This document shows positions 9,556 through 16,531 of a DNA stretch of 64,000 bases, piece after piece. Position 1 is the stretch's first letter, and each line of letters begins with the position of its first letter. A program made the translations under genes and the position numbers. The DNA comes from an uncultured Pelagibacteraceae bacterium (GTDB lineage: Bacteria > Pseudomonadota > Alphaproteobacteria > Pelagibacterales > Pelagibacteraceae): positions 1-64,000 of the forward strand of contig CACMFU010000008.1 in the NCBI GenBank assembly GCA_902613065.1, read 5' to 3'. The notes below the pieces were generated by a model, which worked only from the letters and a program-made list of their open reading frames with translations, ran no database searches and was not told where the DNA came from.

Positions 9556-10507
9556 GTATATTTTAATTGTTCTGGGAGAACCTTATAGTACATTTTCAGA
9601 GATAATAGGCAAATATTTCCACAGAAATACTCTTAAAAAAAAAAAAATTATAATTGTTGGCAATATAAAATTAATAAGTAGTCAATTAAATAAATTAAAT
9701 TACAAAATAAAATTTAATAAAATAGATAATTTTTTAGATGCAAAAGATAATGTTTTAAACATTATAAATATTGATTTTAAATTTAAAAAAATATTTTCAA
9801 AAGTTACAAATAATTCAAAAGATTACATTGCAAAAAGCTTTGAAAAGTCATTGGATATAATTAAAAAAAATAAAGATAATTCTATATTTATTAATGGACC
9901 AATATCAAAAAAAAATTTTTTAAATAAAAAATATTTAGGTATTACGGAATATTTGTCAAAAAAAACTAAATCTAAAAATGAAGTTATGCTAATTTACAAT
10001 AATAAATTGTCAGTTTCTCCAATAACAACTCATTTGCCATTAAAATATGTTACAAAAAATATATCAAAGAAAAAAATTATAAGTAATGTTTTAAAAATAG
10101 ATAAATTTTATAAAAATAAACTAAAGAAAAAAGTAAAATTTGCAGTACTTGGATTAAATCCACATTGTGAAACAATTGATAAATTAAGTGAGGAAGATAA
10201 AATAATAATTCCTGCAATAAAATCTCTTAAAAACAAAAAAATAAATATAAATGGTCCTTTTTCAGCAGATACTTTTTTTTTAAAAAAAAATATAAATAAG
10301 TATGATGTTGTAGTGGGCATGTATCATGATCAAGTTTTAACTCCGATAAAAACTCTGTTTAATTTCGACGCAATTAATATTACAATAGGCCTTCCGTTCA
10401 TAAGAATTTCTCCTGATCATGGTCCAAACTCAAATATGTTAGGTAAGAATGAGTCTGATCCAGCTTCATTTTTTTATGCAATGAAATTTATAGAAAAATT
10501 AAATTAG
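9545..10507 (+). CDS. pdxA: 4-hydroxythreonine-4-phosphate dehydrogenase PdxA (divergent)
   Basis: PdxA oxidises 4-phosphohydroxy-L-threonine in pyridoxal-phosphate synthesis. The 320 residues keep metal-histidine regions TTHLPLKYV, GLNPHCE and GMYHDQVLTPIKTL and the C-terminal GLPFIRISPDHG. The usual N-terminal GEPAGIGPE motif is degraded to GEPYSTFSE, and the GEGG that normally follows GLNPHA is absent. The gene occupies the standard slot between surA and rsmA, so orthology is well supported even though the active site looks relaxed. A changed substrate is possible. Confidence 0.85.
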   Translation: MKIKYILIVLGEPYSTFSEIIGKYFHRNTLKKKKIIIVGNIKLISSQLNKLNYKIKFNKIDNFLDAKDNVLNIINIDFKFKKIFSKVTNNSKDYIAKSFEKSLDIIKKNKDNSIFINGPISKKNFLNKKYLGITEYLSKKTKSKNEVMLIYNNKLSVSPITTHLPLKYVTKNISKKKIISNVLKIDKFYKNKLKKKVKFAVLGLNPHCETIDKLSEEDKIIIPAIKSLKNKKININGPFSADTFFLKKNINKYDVVVGMYHDQVLTPIKTLFNFDAINITIGLPFIRISPDHGPNSNMLGKNESDPASFFYAMKFIEKLN

Positions 10508-10509
10508 TT

Positions 10510-11292
10510 ATGAAGCCTAAGAAAAGTTTAGGTCAAAATTTTTTAAATAATGAAAAAATTTTAGATTTAATTATTGAAAAAGGAAATATAAATAAGGATG
10601 ATATAATACTAGAGATTGGTCCAGGGACTGGCAATCTTACAAAAAAAATTATCAATAAAAAACCTCATAAGTTAATTGTAATAGAGAAAGATAATAATTT
10701 ATCTGAAAATCTATATAAAAAATTCAATAAAAATATAAAAATAATCAATGAGGATATATTAAATTGTATTGATAAATTTAAATTTGATAGACCCGTAAAA
10801 GTATTTGGAAATCTTCCTTATAATATCTCAACTAAAATATTAGCATCCTTTATAAAAATTGATAATCTAAGTAAATTTTTTTCATATTTTATTTTTATTT
10901 TTCAAAAAGAAGTTGCTGAGAGAATTATCGCAAATTACAATACAAAAGATTATGGAAGATTATCAATATTATCATCATGGAAATTAAATACCTCAAAAAT
11001 TATCGATATCTCACCAAAAGAATTTTACCCAATACCTAAAGTTATGAGTTCTCTAATCATTCTCAAACCAAAAAAAAAAATTCAATATTTAAATAAACCA
11101 AGAAATTTAGAATATGTAACGAATATTTTTTTTAGTCAAAGAAGAAAAATGATAAAAAAACCTATGAAGCAATTATTTAATGATTATGAGGTTATTGCGA
11201 AGCAATTAAAAATTAATTTAAATTTGAGACCCCAAAATTTGACAGTAGAAAATTATTTAGAAATTTGTAAGCTTTATGAAAGTTTAAATTAA
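10510..11292 (+). CDS. rsmA: 16S rRNA dimethyladenosine transferase
   Basis: RsmA (KsgA) dimethylates two adjacent adenines in helix 45 of 16S rRNA during small-subunit maturation, using SAM. The 260 residues begin with KKSLGQNFL, have the SAM-binding ILEIGPGTGNLTK (about 35-47) and the catalytic NLPYNIS, then a C-terminal helical domain with FFSQRRKM. It closes the lptF-to-rsmA operon, 2 bp after pdxA. Its end overlaps the convergent gmk end by 9 bp. Confidence 0.95.
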   Translation: MKPKKSLGQNFLNNEKILDLIIEKGNINKDDIILEIGPGTGNLTKKIINKKPHKLIVIEKDNNLSENLYKKFNKNIKIINEDILNCIDKFKFDRPVKVFGNLPYNISTKILASFIKIDNLSKFFSYFIFIFQKEVAERIIANYNTKDYGRLSILSSWKLNTSKIIDISPKEFYPIPKVMSSLIILKPKKKIQYLNKPRNLEYVTNIFFSQRRKMIKKPMKQLFNDYEVIAKQLKINLNLRPQNLTVENYLEICKLYESLN

Positions 11293-11907
11293 TAACTTTT
11301 TAATATGTTGATTGATAACATATTTGTTCAACTCTGTTTTATTTTTGTTTTTAATTAAAGTCATTATTTTATTATAACATTTTTTTAAATTGTCATTAAT
11401 TACAACTTGATCATATTCTTTCCACCTAGATAAATCTTTTTTAAAACCTTTCATTCTTTTTTTTACTGTTTTCATATTTTTTCTCTCTCTTTTAACTAAT
11501 CTTTTAAATAATTCGGTTTTTGATGGTGGCAAAATGAAAATTGTTAAAAGTTTATAATCTAGTTTTTTATTTCTAATTTGCCTCGTGCCTTGCCAGTCTA
11601 TATCAAATACAACATTTTTTCCCTTATTAAGTTTATCTAAAACCAAATCTTTTGAAGATCCATAATAATGATCAAAAACTTTGGCATGCTCCAGAAATTC
11701 TTTTTTTTTAATTAATTTTTTAAAATGATTTTTAGATGTAAAATAATAGTCTTTGCCGTTTCTTTCTTTTTGTCTTGGTGGTCTTGTGGTGTGTGATATA
11801 GAAACTGAAAAATTTTTATTTTTAGTAATTTTTTTTACTAATGTGGTTTTTCCTGCACCAGAAGGTGATGAAAGAATATATATTCCACCTTTTTTGAAGC
11901 TGGACAT
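11284..11907 (-). CDS. gmk: Guanylate kinase
   Basis: Phosphorylates GMP to GDP with ATP. The 207 residues contain the P-loop SSPSGAGKTT (13-22), the GMP-binding HTTRPPRQKERNGKDY segment and the lid region typical of the family. It lies 11 bp downstream of acpP on the same strand; the genes that often separate acpP from gmk in relatives (fabF, mltG, yicC) are absent here. The 3' end overlaps convergent rsmA. Confidence 0.95.
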   Translation of the reverse strand: MSSFKKGGIYILSSPSGAGKTTLVKKITKNKNFSVSISHTTRPPRQKERNGKDYYFTSKNHFKKLIKKKEFLEHAKVFDHYYGSSKDLVLDKLNKGKNVVFDIDWQGTRQIRNKKLDYKLLTIFILPPSKTELFKRLVKRERKNMKTVKKRMKGFKKDLSRWKEYDQVVINDNLKKCYNKIMTLIKNKNKTELNKYVINQHIKKLLI

Positions 11908-11918
11908 TCAATTAAAAA

Positions 11919-12158
11919 TTAATTTGCTTTATTTTCAATAAATTTTACTGCATCGCCTACTGTAAGAATTTTTTCTGCATCGCTATCTGAAATTTCTGAT
12001 CCAAATTCTTCTTCAAAAGCCATAACTAATTCTACAGTATCTAAACTATCTGCACCTAAATCATCAATAAAACTAGATTCTTCATTTACTTTAGCTTCAT
12101 CAATACCAAGGTGATCTGCAACAATTTTTTTTACTTTGCTTGAAATATCTTCTGACAT
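11919..12158 (-). CDS. acpP: Acyl carrier protein
   Basis: Carries growing acyl chains on a phosphopantetheine arm. The 79-residue acidic protein has the modification site [10 protein letters not shown] with Ser38 as the attachment residue, and normal length. An AAGGA element stands just upstream of the ATG. A promoter with a consensus TTGACA overlaps the fabG stop (see 12182-12209), so acpP can be made at a higher level than its operon neighbours. The order fabD-fabG-acpP is conventional; gmk follows after 11 bp. Confidence 0.97.
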   Translation of the reverse strand: MSEDISSKVKKIVADHLGIDEAKVNEESSFIDDLGADSLDTVELVMAFEEEFGSEISDSDAEKILTVGDAVKFIENKAN

Positions 12159-12181
12159 ATTTTCCTTATTAGTTAAAATTG

Positions 12182-12209
12182 TTAATAAGTATTTATATTA
12201 TAATGTCAA
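12182..12209 (-). promoter_or_regulatory. Predicted sigma-70 promoter for acpP
   Basis: On the minus strand a perfect TTGACA (12209-12204) is followed after 16 bp by TATTAA (12187-12182). Transcription would begin near 12175, leaving about 17 bases before the acpP ATG. The -35 box overlaps the TGA stop of fabG. This is a sequence match only, not a mapped start. Confidence 0.5.
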
Positions 12210-12943
12210 CTAAAATACATACCTCCATTAACATGTATTGTTTCACCTGTAATATAATCAGATAAACTAGAAGATAAAAAGACAACAGCATTTGCAACGT
12301 CCTCTGGAGATCCAAATCTGTCTAGTGAAATTTTTTCTTGTAAAGACTGTTTAAAATTGTCACTTATTTTATCAGTCATTTCGGATTTTATAAAACCTGG
12401 TGAAACACAATTAATTTTAATATTTTTCTTTCCATATTCAAGTGCGAGACTTTTTGACATGCCAATCAATCCTGCTTTTGATGCTGCATAGTTAGTTTGA
12501 CCAATGTTACCTGTATGGCCAACTATGGAGGTGATATTAATAATCTTACCATTTTTATTTCTTATCATTTTCTTAATTGAATATTTGCTTAATAAAAATG
12601 ATGAAGTTAGGTTCAAATTTATAACCTTGTTCCATTCTTCATCTTTCATACGAATAGCCAGGTTGTCATTTGTGATGCCTGCATTATTTATTAGTACATC
12701 AATCTTATTATTAAATTCATCATTACAAACCTCAATGAACTTTTCTATTGATGAATGCTCTAAAATGTCAAATTGTTTTGTAATTACACTTGGATAATTG
12801 TCTTTTATAATTTTCAATTTATCTTGATTTGTTCCTGTGGCAATTATATTAGCTTTTGCTTTATGAATATTTTCTAATATTGAATTTCCGATTATTCCTG
12901 TAGATCCAGTCAAAATTATATTTAAATTACTTAAATTAATCAT
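12206..12943 (-). CDS. fabG: 3-oxoacyl-ACP reductase
   Basis: NADPH-dependent reduction of 3-oxoacyl-ACP in fatty-acid elongation. The 245-residue short-chain dehydrogenase shows the nucleotide motif TGSTGIIG near the N-terminus, NNAGIT in the middle, and the catalytic Tyr and Lys in NYAASKAG, preceded by the Ser-bearing ITSIVGHTG. The C-terminus YITGETIHVNGGM is characteristic of FabG. It overlaps fabD by 8 bp and lies 47 bp before acpP. Confidence 0.95.
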   Translation of the reverse strand: MINLSNLNIILTGSTGIIGNSILENIHKAKANIIATGTNQDKLKIIKDNYPSVITKQFDILEHSSIEKFIEVCNDEFNNKIDVLINNAGITNDNLAIRMKDEEWNKVINLNLTSSFLLSKYSIKKMIRNKNGKIINITSIVGHTGNIGQTNYAASKAGLIGMSKSLALEYGKKNIKINCVSPGFIKSEMTDKISDNFKQSLQEKISLDRFGSPEDVANAVVFLSSSLSDYITGETIHVNGGMYFS

Positions 12944-13865
12944 TTTTTAAAAATTTAATATCATCTATGGTATTTACCTGAAATAATTTTACATTTCTAT
13001 TTATTCTTTTTACTAATCCAGATAATACTTTCCCAGGGCCAATTTCAACAAAACGTTTAACATCCTTATTTATCATATTAATAACACTTTCTCTCCATCT
13101 TACAGGCTTTTCAATTTGATCAATTAAAAGTTTTTTTATTTCTTTTGAGTTACTTGTTGGATTTGCGGTGACATTTGAAACAATATTAACTATTGGATCT
13201 TTAAATTGTGTATTATTAATTTTATTACTCATTTCTTCTGTTGCTTTGTTCATTAAAGGGCAGTGAAATGGTGAGCTAACAGGTAAACTTACATATTTAT
13301 ATTTGTTGTTTTTTAATTCATTAGAAAGCAATAAAAGAGAATCTTTTTTTCCGCTAATAACAATTTGACCATTTGAATTATCATTAGCAACGTAACAATA
13401 TAATTTATTATCAAATTTTTTAAAAATATTATTAATCTCATCAATATTTATACCTAAAACTGCCAACATGCCTCCTTCTCCGTTTGGTACAGCATTTTGC
13501 ATTGCGTTTCCTCTATGTTTAAGCAAATCTATTGTTTGTTCGAAATTTAATGAATCTGCACAACACAAAGCTGAATATTCTCCAAGCGAATGTCCAGCAA
13601 AAAATTTAGCGTTATTTAAATTAAAATTAGTTTCGTTTTTTATAACATTAAATATGGAATAGCTTACTAAAAATATTGATGGTTGTGTGTTTGTAGTCTG
13701 ATCTAATTGATCCTTCGGCCCCTCTAAAATGATTTTACTTATTTTTTTTTTTAAAATTTCATCAGCCTGGGCAAAATATTCTTTTACATATGCAAAATTT
13801 TCATAAAATTCCCTTGCCATTCCTACAATTTGTGAGCCTTGACCAGGAAATAATACTGAGAACAT
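12936..13865 (-). CDS. fabD: Malonyl-CoA:ACP transacylase
   Basis: Loads malonyl groups onto ACP. The 309 residues include the N-terminal FPGQGSQ, the nucleophile elbow GHSLGEYSAL (catalytic Ser) and SSPFHCPLM with the second catalytic His. It is the first gene of fabD-fabG-acpP-gmk on the minus strand. It is divergent from rpsF across an 84-bp gap that holds both promoters. Length is normal for the family. Confidence 0.95.
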   Translation of the reverse strand: MFSVLFPGQGSQIVGMAREFYENFAYVKEYFAQADEILKKKISKIILEGPKDQLDQTTNTQPSIFLVSYSIFNVIKNETNFNLNNAKFFAGHSLGEYSALCCADSLNFEQTIDLLKHRGNAMQNAVPNGEGGMLAVLGINIDEINNIFKKFDNKLYCYVANDNSNGQIVISGKKDSLLLLSNELKNNKYKYVSLPVSSPFHCPLMNKATEEMSNKINNTQFKDPIVNIVSNVTANPTSNSKEIKKLLIDQIEKPVRWRESVINMINKDVKRFVEIGPGKVLSGLVKRINRNVKLFQVNTIDDIKFLKND

Positions 13866-13914
13866 AAAAAAGTTAATAAATATTGTGTAATTTTTATATT
13901 GTAATTAAAAATTT

Positions 13915-13920
13915 ATAATA
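13915..13920 (+). promoter_or_regulatory. Possible -10 box for the rpsF operon
   Basis: A perfect TATAAT lies in the fabD-rpsF gap, giving a predicted start about 20-25 bases before the rpsF ATG. No good -35 box is seen at the right distance and the region is very AT-rich, so chance is a real alternative. Confidence 0.35.
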
Positions 13921-13949
13921 GTATATCCTCATTTTTTCTACTTATTTAT

Positions 13950-14285
13950 ATGAACTATTACGAACATACATTAATAGCAAGACAAGATACTTCTCCAAGT
14001 CAAATAAAGCAACTTGAGGAAAAATATAAAAAAATTATTGAAAATAATGATGGAAATATAATAAAATTTGAGAGTTGGGGTCTAATGCATCTTTCATATT
14101 TAATTAAAAAGAACAAGAAAGGTAATTATCTTCATTTTAAAATAGAAGGTAAAGGAAAGACCATAAAAGAGTTAGAAAAAAACGAGAAAATTGATAAAAA
14201 TTTGTTGAGGTATTTGACAGTAAAAGTAAAAAAACTTGACTTAGAAACAGATTACTTCAAAAAAACTGATGAGCAACAAAAATAA
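13950..14285 (+). CDS. rpsF: 30S ribosomal protein S6
   Basis: Small-subunit protein that binds 16S rRNA together with S18. The 111-residue product starts MNYYEHTLIARQD, has the usual SWGLMHLSYLIKK core and a charged C-terminal tail. It heads rpsF-rpsR-rplI, with an 8-bp gap to rpsR. S6 and S18 form a dimer, which fits their adjacency. No leader large enough for a known S6:S18 autoregulatory structure was recognised in the 84-bp upstream gap. Confidence 0.95.
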   Translation: MNYYEHTLIARQDTSPSQIKQLEEKYKKIIENNDGNIIKFESWGLMHLSYLIKKNKKGNYLHFKIEGKGKTIKELEKNEKIDKNLLRYLTVKVKKLDLETDYFKKTDEQQK

Positions 14286-14293
14286 TAATTTAA

Positions 14294-14563
14294 ATGAAAA
14301 AGAAAAATCTAAAAAAAAAGAATTCTCAAAACAATTTCTCTAAACTTAGTGTATTCCAGAATAATAAATATAAGTTTAAAAAGAAGTGCCCCTTATCCGG
14401 CAAGGGAGCCCCTATAATTGACTATAAAAATATAAAATTATTAAAAAGATATGTTTCAGAAAATGGCAAAATTCTTCCTTCTAGAATAACTTCGGTCAGC
14501 CAAAAAAAACAACGTGACTTATCTCTTTCAATTAAAAGAGCAAGAAATTTAGCATTAATTTAA
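14294..14563 (+). CDS. rpsR: 30S ribosomal protein S18
   Basis: Partner of S6 in the small-subunit platform. The 89 residues have a lysine-rich N-terminal extension followed by the conserved [19 protein letters not shown] and RITSV segments. CPLSGKG before the core is common in alphaproteobacterial S18. It sits between rpsF and rplI with gaps of 8 and 2 bp. Confidence 0.95.
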   Translation: MKKKNLKKKNSQNNFSKLSVFQNNKYKFKKKCPLSGKGAPIIDYKNIKLLKRYVSENGKILPSRITSVSQKKQRDLSLSIKRARNLALI

Positions 14564-14565
14564 TT

Positions 14566-15021
14566 ATGAGAGTTATTTTACTAGAGAATGTTAGAAATAT
14601 TGGCTCAATAGGAGATGTCATTGATGTCAAAAGAGGATTTGCTAGAAATTTTCTAATTGCAAAAAAAAAGGCATTATTTGCGTCTAAAGAAAATATTAAA
14701 GAAGTAGAAAAAATTAAGAATGAATTAAATAAAAAAGATTTAGATAGAAGAAATGATGCTAAAACTATAAGTGAAAAAATTAAAGATAAAAAATACACAA
14801 TAAAAAAACTCAGTACAGAAAATAAAGAGTTGTATGGATCTGTAAAACCTACTGAAATTTCAAAAATTTTAAAAGAGAAAGAAGATGTTGAGATTAATCC
14901 ATCTATGATACAACCTATCAAAGAAATAAAATCTTTGGGAACTTATAAAGTTCATTTAAATCTTCACACAGAAGTAAGTTCAATTATTAATATTGAAGTT
15001 ATCTCGCAAGAAGATAATTAA
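14566..15021 (+). CDS. rplI: 50S ribosomal protein L9
   Basis: Binds domain V of 23S rRNA and limits frameshifting. The 151 residues begin MRVILLENVRNIGSIGDVIDVKRG in spirit with the classic N-terminal domain (VRNIGSIGDVIDVK, GFARNFL), a long lysine/glutamate helix and a C-terminal domain containing LYGSVKPTEI. It is the last ribosomal gene of the cluster and is 69 bp from dnaB. Confidence 0.95.
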   Translation: MRVILLENVRNIGSIGDVIDVKRGFARNFLIAKKKALFASKENIKEVEKIKNELNKKDLDRRNDAKTISEKIKDKKYTIKKLSTENKELYGSVKPTEISKILKEKEDVEINPSMIQPIKEIKSLGTYKVHLNLHTEVSSIINIEVISQEDN

Positions 15022-15056
15022 AATTATACATTTTTTTCCCCATTAAATATTAGTCT

Positions 15057-15085
15057 TTGTAAAAATGATTTTTATTAATTATTAT
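15057..15085 (+). promoter_or_regulatory. Predicted promoter of dnaB, possibly giving a leaderless mRNA
   Basis: TTGTAA (15057-15062), a 17-bp spacer and TATTAT (15080-15085) are ideally spaced. Transcription would begin at about 15091-15093, at or within the dnaB ATG. No Shine-Dalgarno sequence precedes that ATG. The boxes match the consensus only partly. Confidence 0.45.
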
Positions 15086-15090
15086 AAGAT

Positions 15091-16506
15091 ATGTCTCAAT
15101 CTCTAAATATTGTAAAAAATAAATTAGATGAATTACCAAATAATATTGAAGCTGAACAATCCGTTATCGGATCTGTACTTTTATCAAACGAAATTTTTGA
15201 TGATATAAGTTTGTTAATTTCAAGCAGAAACTTTTATGATCCTATACATAAGAAAATATTTGAAGCTTTAGAAAAATTAATTTATGGTGGTCTTTTAGCA
15301 AATCCTATCACATTAAAGAACTATTTTGAAAAAGAAAAAGATGAACTTAATATTCCCGAGTACTTAGTAAAAATTACCAAGTTTTCTACATCATCGCGAC
15401 AAGCTATTGAGTATTCTAAACTTATTTTTGATTTATATGTCAAAAGAGAACTAATTAAAATTTCAAATGATATTATTGATCAAGCTAAACTTAATGATTT
15501 AGATAATGACGGTCAAAAAATAATCGAAAATTACGAAAAATCACTATTTGATCTCGCGGAAAAAGGATCTTTTAGTTCGTCTTTAATAAAATTCGATGAA
15601 GCTATGAGACAAACTATTGAGATGGCATCAAATGCTTATAAAAATGAAGAAGGAATTGTTGGGGTTCCTACTGGATTAAGAGATTTAGATGATAGGCTCG
15701 GTGGTTTACACAAGTCAGACCTTATAATTATTGCTGGAAGACCTTCCATGGGTAAAACTGCTCTAGCCACAAATATAGCATTTAACGCTGCTAAAAAAAT
15801 TCAAGAAAGTGGTGAGAAAAGTTCAATAGCTTTTTTTTCTCTTGAGATGTCATCAGAACAGCTTTCTACGAGAATTTTATCAGAACAATCAAGAATCAAG
15901 TCAAATGATATTAGAAGAGGTAAAATTTCTGAAGAACAATTTGATAAATTCATAGAGACATCTAAAGATATTTCTGAACTTCCTTTGTATATTGATGAAA
16001 CTCCAGCAATAACAATTGCAGCATTAAGCAACAGAGCAAGAAGAATCAAGCGATTGTATGGGCTTGATATGGTTGTTATAGATTATATTCAATTAATGAG
16101 AGCCTCCAATTTTAACAATGGAAGAGTTCAGGAAATTTCAGAAATAACTCAAGGATTAAAAGCTCTAGCTAAAGAATTAGCTGTTCCTGTTTTGGCGCTT
16201 TCCCAATTATCAAGAGCTGTTGAACAGAGAGATGATAAAAAACCACAATTATCAGATTTGAGAGAATCGGGATCGATTGAACAAGATGCGGATGTAGTTA
16301 TGTTTGTATTCAGAGAAGCTTACTATTTACAAGGAAAAGAGCCTAGGCCCGCCACTGTAGAACATGCTGAATGGCAAGCGAAAATGAATGAGGTTTCACA
16401 TTTGGCTGAATTAATTATTCAAAAACAAAGACATGGGCCAACTGGCAATGTAATGCTTGAATTTGAAGCAATGTTTACCAAATTTAAAGATATTCAAAAT
16501 AATTAA
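15091..16506 (+). CDS. dnaB: Replicative DNA helicase
   Basis: Hexameric helicase that unwinds the replication fork. The 471-residue protein has the N-terminal collar domain (NNIEAEQSVIGSVLL, about 17-31) and the RecA-like domain with Walker A GRPSMGKTA (about 216-224), Walker B DMVVIDYIQLM and SDLRESGSIEQDADVV. There is no intein insertion. The position after rplI is conserved in alphaproteobacteria. A 69-bp gap with its own predicted promoter separates it from the ribosomal genes. Confidence 0.96.
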   Translation: MSQSLNIVKNKLDELPNNIEAEQSVIGSVLLSNEIFDDISLLISSRNFYDPIHKKIFEALEKLIYGGLLANPITLKNYFEKEKDELNIPEYLVKITKFSTSSRQAIEYSKLIFDLYVKRELIKISNDIIDQAKLNDLDNDGQKIIENYEKSLFDLAEKGSFSSSLIKFDEAMRQTIEMASNAYKNEEGIVGVPTGLRDLDDRLGGLHKSDLIIIAGRPSMGKTALATNIAFNAAKKIQESGEKSSIAFFSLEMSSEQLSTRILSEQSRIKSNDIRRGKISEEQFDKFIETSKDISELPLYIDETPAITIAALSNRARRIKRLYGLDMVVIDYIQLMRASNFNNGRVQEISEITQGLKALAKELAVPVLALSQLSRAVEQRDDKKPQLSDLRESGSIEQDADVVMFVFREAYYLQGKEPRPATVEHAEWQAKMNEVSHLAELIIQKQRHGPTGNVMLEFEAMFTKFKDIQNN

Positions 16507-16531
16507 ATTAAATTATAAAAGCTAATACTCA

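Noticed and set aside
14532-14921. Minus-strand open frame of 129 codons across rplI
   Set aside because: Antisense to a ribosomal protein gene with all its expected motifs; low-complexity Ser/Phe/Leu product.
15709-16400. Intein or insertion in dnaB
   Set aside because: Length (471 residues) and continuous motifs show an uninterrupted helicase.
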